64,000 bases of DNA, taken from contig NZ_CP067412.1 in the NCBI RefSeq assembly GCF_023375815.1, forward strand, positions 5,022,001 to 5,086,000. Direction: 5' to 3'. This DNA comes from Pseudomonas sp. HS6. GTDB taxonomy: Bacteria; Pseudomonadota; Gammaproteobacteria; Pseudomonadales; Pseudomonadaceae. Positions 46,909 to 55,483 of the stretch are shown in pieces. The position numbers and the translations under genes were made by a program. Position 1 is the stretch's first letter; the number at the start of each line of letters is the position of its first letter. The notes under the pieces are model-generated. The model was given only the letters and a program-made list of their open reading frames with translations. It did no database searches and had not been told where the DNA came from.

Positions 46909-47071
46909 CCCAGCCCTCTCCCGGAGGGAGAGGGAGCCGACTGAGTTGCTCTCACAAGCTATATCGACCGGAAAGCTCCCGGTCGAATGCAGGAATTGAA
47001 AAGCCACGCAGATCGGCTCCCTATCCCCCCTCGCCCCCTTGGGGGCGGTCCGACGTTTCGGGAGGGCTGGG
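46909..47071. repeat. 163-bp nested-palindrome element
   Basis: Three sets of arms are nested around one centre: CCCAGCCCTC (46909-46918) with GAGGGCTGGG (47062-47071), GGGAGCCGA (46932-46940) with TCGGCTCCC (47013-47021), and TCGACCGG (46964-46971) with CCGGTCGA (46979-46986). Local hairpins lie between them. It occupies most of the 372-nt gap between the divergent mscS-like and MFS genes (46820-47191), where no other gene is seen. Confidence 0.6.
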
Positions 47072-47191
47072 TTGAGGGGGTGCTTTTGATCTTTGCTCCC
47101 AGATCAAATATCAAATGCCCATCCCTGTATTTTTCCACCCCCACCAAACCCCGACACTGCGCTCCATTCAATCCTCAACCGGAGTGCTGTC

Positions 47192-48403
47192 ATGCCCATT
47201 GCCTTGCTCGCGCTGACCCTCAGCGCCTTCGCCATCGGGACGACCGAGTTCGTCATCGTTGGCCTGCTTTCCACCATCGGCGCCGATCTCGGCGTCAGCC
47301 TGCCGTCCGCCGGGCTGCTGGTCAGTCTCTACGCCCTCGGCGTGGCCATCGGTGCGCCGGTGCTGACCGCGCTCACCGGCAAAGTCCCGCGCAAACTGTT
47401 GCTGCTGTCGCTGATGGTGCTGTTTACCCTCGGCAATCTGCTGGCCTGGCTGGCACCGAGTTATGAATCGCTGGTGTTGGCGCGGATCGTCACCGGCCTT
47501 GCCCACGGCGTGTTCTTCTCCATCGGCTCGACCATAGCCACCAGCCTGGTGCCCAAGGAAAAGGCCGCCAGCGCGATTGCGATCATGTTCACCGGGCTGA
47601 CCGTGGCGCTGGTCACCGGCGTGCCGCTGGGCACCTTCATCGGTCAGCATTTCGGCTGGCGTGAAACCTTCCTCGCCGTGTCGGCGCTGGGTGTCATCGC
47701 GTTCATCGGCAGCTTGCTGTATGTGCCGAAAAACATCGCCCACAGCAAACCGGCCTCGCTGCTGCAACAGTTGCAGGTGCTCAAACAACCGCGCCTGCTG
47801 CTGGTCTACGCCATGACCGCCATCGGTTACGGCGGCTCGTTCATCGCCTTCACCTACCTGGCGCCGATTCTTCAGGACATCTCGGGCTTCAGCGCCGGCA
47901 CGGTCAGCCTGGTGCTGCTGGTGTACGGCGTATCGGTCGCCGTCGGCAATATCTGGGGTGGCAAACTGGCCGACAAACGCGGGCCGATCAGCGCTCTGAA
48001 AATAATCTTCGCCCTGCTCGCCGCCGTGCTGTTCGTCCTCACTTTCACCGCCGGCAATCCGTGGCTGGCATTGGCCACCGTATTGGTCTGGGGCGCGGTC
48101 GCCTTCGGCAACGTACCGGGTTTGCAGGTGTACGTGGTGCGTCAGGCTGAACATCACACGCCGCAAGCCGTCGATGTGGCGTCGGGGTTGAACATCGCTG
48201 CGTTCAACCTGGGTATTGCCGGCGGTGCGTGGGGTGGCGGTTTGATCGTCGAGCACATCGGCCTGATCCACACCGCATGGATCGGCGGGCTGGTGGTACT
48301 GGTGGCATTGGCGCTGACAGCCTTGAGCGGTCGCCTCGACCGACTCGGCCCGGTGTATGCCGAACCCGCCGAAGGCTCCGCCCGCATCGTTGCCGGCCAC
48401 TGA
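47192..48403 (+). CDS. MFS drug/metabolite exporter (DHA1, AraJ/YdhP type)
   Basis: This 403-residue protein has twelve predicted helices and MFS motifs: FAIGTTEFVIVGLLSTIGADL (helix 1), ALTGKVPRKLLL (motif A-like) and the proton/drug motif region ARIVTGLAHGVFFSIGSTIA and VTGVPLGTFIG (motif C, antiporter type). It is in the DHA1 group that exports sugars, purines or drugs. GGAG lies 7 nt before the ATG at 47192. It is not coupled to a regulator. Confidence 0.88.
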   Translation: MPIALLALTLSAFAIGTTEFVIVGLLSTIGADLGVSLPSAGLLVSLYALGVAIGAPVLTALTGKVPRKLLLLSLMVLFTLGNLLAWLAPSYESLVLARIVTGLAHGVFFSIGSTIATSLVPKEKAASAIAIMFTGLTVALVTGVPLGTFIGQHFGWRETFLAVSALGVIAFIGSLLYVPKNIAHSKPASLLQQLQVLKQPRLLLVYAMTAIGYGGSFIAFTYLAPILQDISGFSAGTVSLVLLVYGVSVAVGNIWGGKLADKRGPISALKIIFALLAAVLFVLTFTAGNPWLALATVLVWGAVAFGNVPGLQVYVVRQAEHHTPQAVDVASGLNIAAFNLGIAGGAWGGGLIVEHIGLIHTAWIGGLVVLVALALTALSGRLDRLGPVYAEPAEGSARIVAGH

Positions 48404-48429
48404 TCCGGCGAATACCGACCGTCCGTAGT

Positions 48430-48498
48430 CCCGTCGAAACTTTCCCGAACCGCCCGCAGTCATCCACAGACAGAGGCGGTACGAGGACTTTCGACGGG
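48430..48498 (+). promoter_or_regulatory. Structured leader hairpin before ybhP
   Basis: CCCGTCGAAA (48430-48439) pairs perfectly with TTTCGACGGG (48489-48498), and inside it ACCGCC (48449-48454) pairs with GGCGGT (48475-48480). The lower stem includes part of the ribosome-binding GGGAG (48496-48500) used by the short ORF that follows, so folding could hide it. There is no T-run, so it is not a normal terminator. Confidence 0.5.
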
Positions 48499-48506
48499 AG
48501 AACGGC

Positions 48507-48578
48507 ATGACAGCGATTCACATCGATGGCCCACTTCGGCGCAGCAAGCGCCACACCTCGGCAGGCATGCCGTCATGA
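48507..48578 (+). CDS. Possible 23-codon ORF, translationally coupled to ybhP
   Basis: A 23-residue reading frame starts at an ATG with GGGAG 6-7 nt upstream and stops at a TGA that overlaps the ybhP ATG (ATGA at 48575-48578). The peptide is basic ([12 protein letters not shown]) without a membrane helix. Its frame differs from that of ybhP. The leader hairpin upstream supports a regulatory role, but whether it is translated is unknown. Confidence 0.4.
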   Translation: MTAIHIDGPLRRSKRHTSAGMPS

Positions 48579-49372
48579 GCATTCCCGAGCCGGTCGGCGT
48601 CACCGATGAACAGGCCACCGTCATCACCACGGTGCGCCGCTTCACCGTGCTGACGGTCAACACCCACAAGGGCTTCACCGCGTTGAACCGGCGTTTCATC
48701 CTCCCGGAACTGCGCGAAGCGGTCCGCAGCGTGTCCGCCGACGTGGTGTTCCTGCAGGAAGTGCACGGCACCCACGAACACCATCCCAAGCGTTACAACA
48801 ACTGGCCGACGATGCCGCAATACGAATTCCTCGCCGACAGCCTTTGGCCGCAGTTTGCCTACGGGCGCAACGCGGTGTACCCGGAGGGCGATCACGGTAA
48901 CGCCCTGCTATCGAAGTTCCAGATCGTGCGCCACGACAACCTCGACGTTTCCATCAGCGGTCATGAAAACCGTGGTCTGTTGCATTGCGTCCTGCGCCTG
49001 CCGGGAGACGATCGCGAATTGCACGCGATCTGCGTGCACCTGGGCCTGCGTGAAAGTCATCGCAACGCACAGCTCAGGCTACTGGGCAAACGCCTCGCCG
49101 ACCTGCCCGACGATGCTCCGGTGATCGTCGCCGGCGACTTCAACGACTGGCGCCAGCGCGCCGATGCGCTGCTGAAACCTTGCGGCCTGCACGAAGTGTT
49201 TGCCGAGCATCAGGGCAAACCGGCGCGCAGTTTTCCAGCGCGCTGGCCGGCGTTGCGGCTGGACCGGATCTACGTGCGCAACCTCAAGGCCAGGATGCCG
49301 AAGGTGCTCGCCAACCGCCCCTGGTCGCACCTCTCCGATCATGTGCCGCTGTCAGTGGAGATCGAACTATGA
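48575..49372 (+). CDS. ybhP: Endonuclease/exonuclease/phosphatase family protein YbhP
   Basis: This 265-residue protein has the EEP fold: LTVNTHKGF (Asn), FLQEVHG (catalytic Glu), [13 protein letters not shown] (Asp/Asn pair), LDRIYV and the terminal SDHVPL (Asp-His). It probably cleaves a phosphodiester in a lipid or nucleic acid; the substrate is not known. It is first of ybhP-clsB-ybhN, the gene order of E. coli, and overlaps clsB by ATGA. It starts inside the short-ORF stop. Confidence 0.9.
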   Translation: MSIPEPVGVTDEQATVITTVRRFTVLTVNTHKGFTALNRRFILPELREAVRSVSADVVFLQEVHGTHEHHPKRYNNWPTMPQYEFLADSLWPQFAYGRNAVYPEGDHGNALLSKFQIVRHDNLDVSISGHENRGLLHCVLRLPGDDRELHAICVHLGLRESHRNAQLRLLGKRLADLPDDAPVIVAGDFNDWRQRADALLKPCGLHEVFAEHQGKPARSFPARWPALRLDRIYVRNLKARMPKVLANRPWSHLSDHVPLSVEIEL

Positions 49373-50655
49373 GCAGCGCACCGCTGGAAAAATCCGCCGT
49401 GGAACCGATCACCATCACCCCGCCGATCCGCGAGCCCGGTCACGTCGATGTCGACTATGGCTGGCAGGGCAACAACCGCGTCGAACTGCTGGAAAACGGC
49501 GAGGCGTATTTCCCGCGAGTCTTCGACGCCATGCGTTCAGCGAAAAGTGAAATCCTGCTTGAGACCTTCATCGTTTTCGAAGACAAGGTCGGCAACGAGT
49601 TGCAGGAAATTCTGATCGATGCCGCCCGGCGTGGCGTGCGCACCACCGTCAGCCTTGACGGCTTCGGCTGCGGCGAATTGAGCACCGGTTATCTGACCGC
49701 GTTGAGCGAGGCCGGTGTTCACCTGCAAATCTTCGACCCGGCGCCCAAACGCCTGGGTTTTCGCACCAACTGGTTCCGGCGCCTGCACCGCAAGATCGTG
49801 GTGGTCGACGGGCTGATTGCGTTCATCGGCGGAATCAATTTTTCCGGTGATCACCTGGCGGATTTCGGCCCCGAGGCGAAGCAGGATTACGCGGTAGAAG
49901 TTCAGGGCCCGGCGGTGGCCGACATCCATCATTTCGCCCTGCTGCAAAGCGGTCGCCCCGGTCGGGCGCGGTTCTGGTGGCAGCGCCGGCGCCAGCGTCG
50001 GGCGGAGATGGCATTCACCGAGCACGACGGTCAGGTCCGCCTGGTATTTCGTGACAACGACCAGCACCACACCGATATCGAAGACGTTTATTTGCAGGTG
50101 TTGCGCCGCGCCCGGCGGCGGGTGGTGATTGCCAATGCCTACTTCTTTCCCGGATACCGCTTGCTGCGCGAGATGCGTAACGCAGCCCGGCGCGGCGTCG
50201 ATGTGCGGCTGATCCTGCAGGGCCAGCCGGACATGCTGGTGGCCAAACTCGCAGCGCGCATGACCTACGACTATCTGCTGAAGGCCGGGGTGCAGATCCA
50301 CGAATATTGCGAGCGTCCGCTGCACGGCAAAGTCGCGCTGGTGGATGAGGAATGGAGCACCATCGGGTCGAGCAATCTCGATCCGTTGAGCCTGTCGTTG
50401 AATCTGGAAGCCAACGTGCTGATCCGTGACCGCGCCTTCAATGGTCATCTGTTTGAACGTCTCGAAGATCTGAGCAACAACCACTGCAAAGCGATGGACG
50501 CCGGCAAGTCGCCGCGCGGGCGCCTCTGGCACATGACCGTGGGGTTTCTGGTGTTTCACTTCCTGCGCCATTTCCCGGCCATGGCCGGCTGGCTACCGGC
50601 ACACAAACCACGGTTGAAACCCTTTATCCGCACCACCGGGAGCGATCCGTCATGA
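49369..50655 (+). CDS. clsB: Cardiolipin synthase B
   Basis: This 428-residue phospholipase-D-type enzyme joins phospholipids to make cardiolipin. Both HKD motifs are intact: HRKIVVVDG with [10 protein letters not shown], and [20 protein letters not shown]. The C-terminal [17 protein letters not shown] is a membrane-proximal helix. E. coli ClsB works with the membrane protein YbhP under some conditions. The ATG at 49369 overlaps the ybhP stop. Confidence 0.94.
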   Translation: MSSAPLEKSAVEPITITPPIREPGHVDVDYGWQGNNRVELLENGEAYFPRVFDAMRSAKSEILLETFIVFEDKVGNELQEILIDAARRGVRTTVSLDGFGCGELSTGYLTALSEAGVHLQIFDPAPKRLGFRTNWFRRLHRKIVVVDGLIAFIGGINFSGDHLADFGPEAKQDYAVEVQGPAVADIHHFALLQSGRPGRARFWWQRRRQRRAEMAFTEHDGQVRLVFRDNDQHHTDIEDVYLQVLRRARRRVVIANAYFFPGYRLLREMRNAARRGVDVRLILQGQPDMLVAKLAARMTYDYLLKAGVQIHEYCERPLHGKVALVDEEWSTIGSSNLDPLSLSLNLEANVLIRDRAFNGHLFERLEDLSNNHCKAMDAGKSPRGRLWHMTVGFLVFHFLRHFPAMAGWLPAHKPRLKPFIRTTGSDPS

Positions 50656-51641
50656 GCCGTTCCGATGCTCCCGCCGCCACCCATTTGAAGCCTGCGGCCA
50701 CGTCTCGCTGGAGCCGCTGGAAGCGTCCGCTGACGTTGCTGTTTTTCCTCGCGCTGATCGTCCTGCTGACGATGTTCGCCAGCCGCATCGAATGGACTGA
50801 AGTGCTGCAGACCCTCGCCGACTTCAAGGTGCGCACACTGATCATCGCTTCGAGCCTGACGCTGTTGAGCTTTCTGGTGTACGCCAGTTTCGATCTGATT
50901 GGCCGCACTTACATTCGTCAGGATCTGACCTGGAAACAGATCCTGCCGGTGGGCATCATCAGTTACGCATTCAACCTCAATCTGAGCGCGTGGGTCGGCG
51001 GGATCGCCATGCGTTATCGGTTGTACTCACGGCTCGGCGTGAGCAAAAGCAACATCGCCAAAATCCTCGGACTGAGCCTGGCCACCAACTGGTTCGGCTA
51101 CATGACCATCGCCGGTGCGGTGTTCAGCAGCGGGCTGGTGCGCATGCCGCCGGGCTGGAAAGTCAGCACCGATGCGTTGCAGGGCATCGGCGTGTTGCTG
51201 CTGTTGCTGAGTGCCGGTTACCTGGTCGCCTGCCAGTTTTCCAAACGGCGCGAGTGGTCGATTCGCGGGGTGGAAATCAATCTGCCGTCGCTGCGCATGG
51301 CCGTCCTGCAACTGTTGCTCGGCGCGCTGAACTGGTCGTTGATGGCGGCGGTGATTTTCACCCTGTTGCCGGGCAAGCTCGACTATCCGCTGGTGCTCGG
51401 GGTGCTGCTGATCAGCGCGATTGCCGGGGTCATCACCCACATCCCGGCCGGGCTCGGTGTGCTGGAAGCGGTGTTTGTCGCCCTGCTGCAACACGAAGCA
51501 TCGCGCGGCAGTCTGGTGGCGGGATTGCTGGCCTATCGGGCGATCTATTTTCTGCTGCCGCTGCTGATCACCGTGGTGATGTATCTGGTGGTGGAAGCCA
51601 AGGCCAAGGCGTTGCGGATCGAGAAAAAGCCAAAGTCCTGA
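50652..51641 (+). CDS. ybhN: YbhN, UPF0104 / lysylphosphatidylglycerol synthase-like membrane protein
   Basis: This 329-residue protein has about eight membrane helices and the UPF0104 pattern (ISYAFNLNLSAWVGGIAMRYRLYSRLGV, IAGVITHIPAGLGVLEAVFVALL). It resembles the membrane part of MprF without the lysyltransferase domain, so lipid flipping is a possible role. It starts by ATGA overlap with clsB. Its stop abuts the stop of the convergent hydrolase gene. Confidence 0.9.
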   Translation: MSRSDAPAATHLKPAATSRWSRWKRPLTLLFFLALIVLLTMFASRIEWTEVLQTLADFKVRTLIIASSLTLLSFLVYASFDLIGRTYIRQDLTWKQILPVGIISYAFNLNLSAWVGGIAMRYRLYSRLGVSKSNIAKILGLSLATNWFGYMTIAGAVFSSGLVRMPPGWKVSTDALQGIGVLLLLLSAGYLVACQFSKRREWSIRGVEINLPSLRMAVLQLLLGALNWSLMAAVIFTLLPGKLDYPLVLGVLLISAIAGVITHIPAGLGVLEAVFVALLQHEASRGSLVAGLLAYRAIYFLLPLLITVVMYLVVEAKAKALRIEKKPKS

Positions 51642-52400
51642 TCAGCGCGACTGAATGATGCTCAACCGTTCGCCCACCACCATCTCGGTGATCCAGTCGA
51701 CCAGGATCGAGGTGTAGGCCTGCTGAGAAGTTGGATCGCTCAGGGCATGGTCGGCGCCGTCGATGATCCGGTGGGTCAGCGAGTGGGTCTGCTGACACGC
51801 GGCGCGGTAACTCATGATCGTCGCGTGGGGCACGTAGTCGTCGGTTTCCGACTGCACCAGCAGCACATCGCCGGTGAATTGCGAGCAGGCGTGCAAGGCG
51901 CGGTTGCTGTCGGCGCGCACCAGCGTGCCGCGATAATCGCGCAGATCGGCCTTGTCCAGATCGCGTTTGGGCGTGTGCCATTGTTCGTCGCGATACAGCG
52001 CCGGAACGCGCAGTGCCAGCCAGCGCACCGGGCGCAGCGACGTCAGGATCGAGGCGAGATAACCGCCGTAGCTGGTGCCGACCACCGCAATGGCCGAGGT
52101 ATCCAGCGCCGGGTGGGCGAGCAGTCTGTCGTAGGCCGCCAACAGGTCGCGCAGGTTGTCTTCACGGGTGACCCGGCTCAGCGGAATACCGGTGCCGCCG
52201 GTATGCCCGCGCAGGTCAAACGTCAGGCACACGCAGCCCAGACCAGCAATGCCTTTGGCCCGTTCCAGATCCCGCTCCTGGCTACCGCCCCAACCGTGCA
52301 CAAACAACACGCCGGGGACTTTCGATTTGGGACTGAGGAACGTCCCGCTCATCTGTTCGTCATCAATGTCGATCTGAATGCTTTCGCTTCTAGCCGTCAT
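51642..52400 (-). CDS. Alpha/beta hydrolase
   Basis: This 252-residue cytoplasmic hydrolase has an oxyanion VHGWGG, nucleophile elbow GTSYGG (Ser), an acidic residue in ETDDYV and the catalytic His in GADHAL. It resembles dienelactone-hydrolase/peptidase-like members; the substrate is unknown. It overlaps the DUF3182 gene by 11 nt, suggesting coexpression. Confidence 0.85.
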   Translation of the reverse strand: MTARSESIQIDIDDEQMSGTFLSPKSKVPGVLFVHGWGGSQERDLERAKGIAGLGCVCLTFDLRGHTGGTGIPLSRVTREDNLRDLLAAYDRLLAHPALDTSAIAVVGTSYGGYLASILTSLRPVRWLALRVPALYRDEQWHTPKRDLDKADLRDYRGTLVRADSNRALHACSQFTGDVLLVQSETDDYVPHATIMSYRAACQQTHSLTHRIIDGADHALSDPTSQQAYTSILVDWITEMVVGERLSIIQSR

Positions 52401-53499
52401 AGGATTTGACCGTTACGTATTTGAGGAGAAAGTCGCTGTTCTCGGCCGGGCCGCGATAGACCTCGATGGCATCCGCCGGCAGGGTCTGATCGATGTAGGT
52501 TTCCACCGACGAAACTCGGATAGCGCGCATCGACGGATCGTTGACGAAGCTCTGCAACGCCGCCACTTCCGCACTGCTCGCGCCGCCCATGCGCCAGGAT
52601 TGTTCGAGTACGCCGCTGCGTGGCTGGCCGTCGCTGTCCAGGCCCTGGGCGATGTCATAGTTGCGCCGCGATGCGTAGAACCGTGGATAGGCTTCATCCG
52701 CTGCACTGTCGAAAACCTGCGCCTGTTCGATGGCCAGCCGCACATCGTCCGGCAGATTTAGTGTCAGCAATTCCTCGTAGCCGCCCTGCACCACCAGCAG
52801 GTTCGAGCCGCCGTACACGTCTTCGCCGTGGGCGTCTTCGGTCAAGTATTGATCACCGCAGTAACTGAGCACCCGGTCCCCGATGAATGATTGACCGACG
52901 CTGTGGGTGACCACCTCGCTCAAGTCCTGTTCCAGCACCACGCCTTCGCTGAACTGCTTGGCAATATCCGGACGCGCGAGGATTTCGTCGAAAGCGTCGA
53001 GGCTCGTGATCACCTCCTGACCGCGACCGGCGCACGCATGAATCGGTTTGAGGCGGATCGGAGCGCTGTACAACAGATGCTCGGCGGCAGGTCGCGCATC
53101 TTCCAGCGCAAACACACTGAGCCCGTCGAGCACGACATTGCGCGTACGCTCGGAAAACAGCGGCGACCAGCCTTGCGGCGCGTGGGCCAGGTGACTGCGC
53201 AAACCATGGCTGATGGCTTTGGTGCAGATGAAATCGTGCTCGACGAAACCGCCCCACAGATCGTCCGGGCCTTTGATACCCAGCTCATGGGCCTTGGCGG
53301 CGCCGACGATGGTTTGGGTCGGCAGCAAATACAGGTCGCGACCTCGGTGCTTTTGCGCGTCGTAGCTGCCGCCGAATTTCAGCCCGAGAATCTGCGCCAG
53401 CCAGCGGGCCAGCGCCTTGTTGGTCTGCACTTCGTGTTGTGGCGCGCCGGGGCGTACGGAATGGGCGACCACTATTTTGTTGCGAGGTGTCGGGGCCAT
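52390..53499 (-). CDS. DUF3182 protein (ATP-grasp-like)
   Basis: This 369-residue protein is DUF3182-type, with an ATP-grasp-like middle (YSAPIRLKPIHACAGRGQEVITSLDAFDEI, GVVLEQDL). No signal peptide. The function is unknown. It lies upstream of an alpha/beta hydrolase that overlaps it. A 178-nt promoter region (53500-53677) with two 10-bp direct repeats precedes it. Confidence 0.8.
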   Translation of the reverse strand: MAPTPRNKIVVAHSVRPGAPQHEVQTNKALARWLAQILGLKFGGSYDAQKHRGRDLYLLPTQTIVGAAKAHELGIKGPDDLWGGFVEHDFICTKAISHGLRSHLAHAPQGWSPLFSERTRNVVLDGLSVFALEDARPAAEHLLYSAPIRLKPIHACAGRGQEVITSLDAFDEILARPDIAKQFSEGVVLEQDLSEVVTHSVGQSFIGDRVLSYCGDQYLTEDAHGEDVYGGSNLLVVQGGYEELLTLNLPDDVRLAIEQAQVFDSAADEAYPRFYASRRNYDIAQGLDSDGQPRSGVLEQSWRMGGASSAEVAALQSFVNDPSMRAIRVSSVETYIDQTLPADAIEVYRGPAENSDFLLKYVTVKSYDG

Positions 53500-53630
53500 G
53501 CGTCCCCCTTCCAGCGGCTCGGTGAATGTAGGTCAGACGGTGCAGAGATCAGGCCAAACGGCTGCTGCGCGAAACCTCACGCAAATCAGTGAATTAACCT
53601 TTTCGTACTGGCACCCCTCCCGTTTCAATC

Positions 53631-53670
53631 TGCACGACCGGCGCCATGGTCCCGGTATTTTGCACGACCG
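53631..53670 (-). promoter_or_regulatory. Two 10-bp direct repeats, TGCACGACCG
   Basis: TGCACGACCG occurs at 53631-53640 and 53661-53670, exactly 30 bp apart, between the DUF3182 gene and the end of an AraC-type regulator gene. Direct repeats a whole number of helical turns apart fit an AraC-family site. Confidence 0.4.
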
Positions 53671-53677
53671 TAAGACG

Positions 53678-54673
53678 CTATTTCGCCAGCGCCGTCGGCG
53701 GTGTTACGCCAAACCGCGCCCGATAATCGCTCGGCGCCAGCCCGGTGATTTTCTTGAAGATCGCGCGAAACGCTCCCGGATCCTGATAACCCACCGTCCA
53801 CGCAATGTGATCGATGGTGCCGTTGGTGAACTCGAGCATTTCCCGCGCCTTGCCGACCCGCAGGTGCTGGCAGTATTCGGTGGGTTTGAGGCCGGTCGCG
53901 GCACGGAAACGGCGCAGGAACGTGCGCTCTTCCAGTCCCGAGCGCTCAGCCATCGAGGCCAGCGAAACGTCAGTCGCACCGGTGCTTTGCAGCCAGTGTT
54001 GAACCTTGAGAATCGACGCATCGCCATGGCTGAGGATCGGCGCGAAATTGCTGCCGCAGGCACTGGCGCTGTCGCTGTGTTCCATCACCAGAAAGCGCGC
54101 GGTGGCGCTGGCGATGCTCGGCCCCAGCAGACGATCGACCAGTCGCAGCCCCAGCTCCGACCAGGCCATCAGCCCGGCCGTGGTGATCAGGTCGCCGTCA
54201 TCGACAATCGGTGTATCAGCCTTGAGCTTGATGTCTGGATAACGCTCGGCAAACGCCTTGGCCGAGGTCCAGTGAGTGGTGGCGCTGCGACCGTCGAGCA
54301 GACCGCTTTCGGCCAGCAACCACGAGCCCACGCAAACACCGCCCAGCGTGGCGCCACGAGCATGCTGATCGCGCAACCATTGCAGCAATCCCGGCGATGC
54401 CTGCTCTGCGCTGAACCCAGCGATCGAAGGCGGGATCAGCACCGCCAGCAAGCCCGTTTCTTCAGCGGGATGGCTGTCGTAGATCCTGACCGGTGCCTGC
54501 TCGTTCTCGACCTGCCAGTGACTCACCCGCAGTCGTGGCAATTGCGCGGCCTGATGTTCGACAGCGATTCGATCGGCGACGCCGAACAGGTCAGTCAGGC
54601 CATGCACCGCCGCCAGTTGCGCGCCGGGGTAAATCAACACGCCCAATTCGGCAACGGCCCTTTCAGCACCCAT
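53678..54673 (-). CDS. GlxA-type AraC-family transcriptional regulator
   Basis: This 331-residue protein has an N-terminal DJ-1/PfpI-like sensing domain (LGVLIYPGAQLAAVHGLTDLF, GVCVGSWLLAESGLL, where the nucleophile elbow reads GVCVG) and a C-terminal AraC HTH pair (SLASMAERSGLEERTFLRRFRAATGLKPTEYCQHLRV, HIAWTVGYQDPGAFRAIFKKITGLAPSDYR). It diverges from the isochorismatase-like gene, its likely target. The ATG at 54673 gives the family-like start. Confidence 0.9.
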   Translation of the reverse strand: MGAERAVAELGVLIYPGAQLAAVHGLTDLFGVADRIAVEHQAAQLPRLRVSHWQVENEQAPVRIYDSHPAEETGLLAVLIPPSIAGFSAEQASPGLLQWLRDQHARGATLGGVCVGSWLLAESGLLDGRSATTHWTSAKAFAERYPDIKLKADTPIVDDGDLITTAGLMAWSELGLRLVDRLLGPSIASATARFLVMEHSDSASACGSNFAPILSHGDASILKVQHWLQSTGATDVSLASMAERSGLEERTFLRRFRAATGLKPTEYCQHLRVGKAREMLEFTNGTIDHIAWTVGYQDPGAFRAIFKKITGLAPSDYRARFGVTPPTALAK

Positions 54674-54774
54674 TGTCAGTTTTCCCCTGTCTATTGTCGG
54701 TGCGGCCAATCCTCGAAACCGTGGCCAGCGCCAATACTGACTCCACACCCAACAAACACTTCGAGGACACACCC

Positions 54775-55329
54775 ATGGCCAAGCAAGCGCTCATCGTAGT
54801 CGATATCCAGAATGACTACTTCCCCCAAGGCAAGTGGCCGCTGGCCGGTGTCGACGCCGCCGCCGATAACGCCGCCCGGCTGATCGCGGCGTTTCGTGAA
54901 GCGGGTGATCCGGTGATCCATATCCGTCACGAATTCACTTCGGCGGATGCTCCGTTCTTCACCCCGGGCTCCGAGGGCGCCAAGCTGCACCCCAAGGTGC
55001 TCAACCGCGCCGACGAACCGGTGGTGCTCAAGCATTTCGTCAACTCATTCCGCGAAACCGAACTCCAATCGATCCTCGATGAACAAGGCATCAAGGAACT
55101 GGTAGTGGTCGGCAGCATGAGCCACATGTGCATCGATGGCGTCACCCGCGCGGCGGCGGATCTGGGTTACACCGTCACGGTGATCCACGATGCCTGCGCC
55201 ACCCGCGATCTGGAATTCAATGGCATGACCGTGCCGGCGGCCTACGTGCACGCTGCGTTCATGTCTTCGTTGGGTTTCGCCTACGCCAGCGTTGTTTCCG
55301 CGGATGAATTCCTCGCGACCAGCCGTTAA
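54775..55329 (+). CDS. Isochorismatase-like cysteine hydrolase
   Basis: This 184-residue protein is a cysteine hydrolase with the triad Asp (VVDIQNDYF), Lys (LKHFVNSF) and Cys (SHMCIDGVTRAAADLG). Such proteins hydrolyse small amides such as nicotinamide or N-carbamoyl compounds. A GAGGA lies 8 nt upstream of the ATG. The divergent GlxA-type regulator is likely its controller. A strong terminator follows. Confidence 0.88.
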   Translation: MAKQALIVVDIQNDYFPQGKWPLAGVDAAADNAARLIAAFREAGDPVIHIRHEFTSADAPFFTPGSEGAKLHPKVLNRADEPVVLKHFVNSFRETELQSILDEQGIKELVVVGSMSHMCIDGVTRAAADLGYTVTVIHDACATRDLEFNGMTVPAAYVHAAFMSSLGFAYASVVSADEFLATSR

Positions 55330-55360
55330 TCCTCGCCCGCGAACCTTCGCAAGAAACACA

Positions 55361-55386
55361 GGCCCGCCATGTTGCGGGCCTTTTTT
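55361..55386 (+). terminator. Rho-independent terminator after the cysteine hydrolase gene
   Basis: GGCCCGC (55361-55367), 6-nt loop, GCGGGCC (55374-55380), then six T. Confidence 0.93.
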
Positions 55387-55400
55387 CGCGCACTGAAAAA

Positions 55401-55462
55401 ATCTCACGCGTGAGCCATTGATGGCACTTTGAATTGGTTGTAGTGTGGCTCACGCGTGAGAT
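55401..55462 (+). promoter_or_regulatory. Operator: two CTCACGCGTGAG palindromes in 17-bp inverted arms
   Basis: ATCTCACGCGTGAGCCA (55401-55417) and its exact reverse complement (55446-55462) flank 28 bp. Each arm holds the 12-bp palindrome CTCACGCGTGAG, so a dimer could bind at each end and a loop or tetramer could cover the promoter between. It lies 22 nt before yjfI. TTGATG with TAGTGT, 17 nt apart, inside the spacer and second arm is a weak promoter candidate. Confidence 0.65.
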
Positions 55463-55483
55463 GTTCATAACGGAGTCATCGCC

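Noticed and set aside
53642..53669. Long hairpin between the two TGCACGACCG repeats
   Set aside because: The two repeats are direct, not inverted, and nothing between them pairs well.
55418..55440. Sigma-54-like TGGCAC...TTGG in the yjf promoter
   Set aside because: TGGCAC and TTGG are there, but they are separated by one base too many and the GC of the -12 element is missing.
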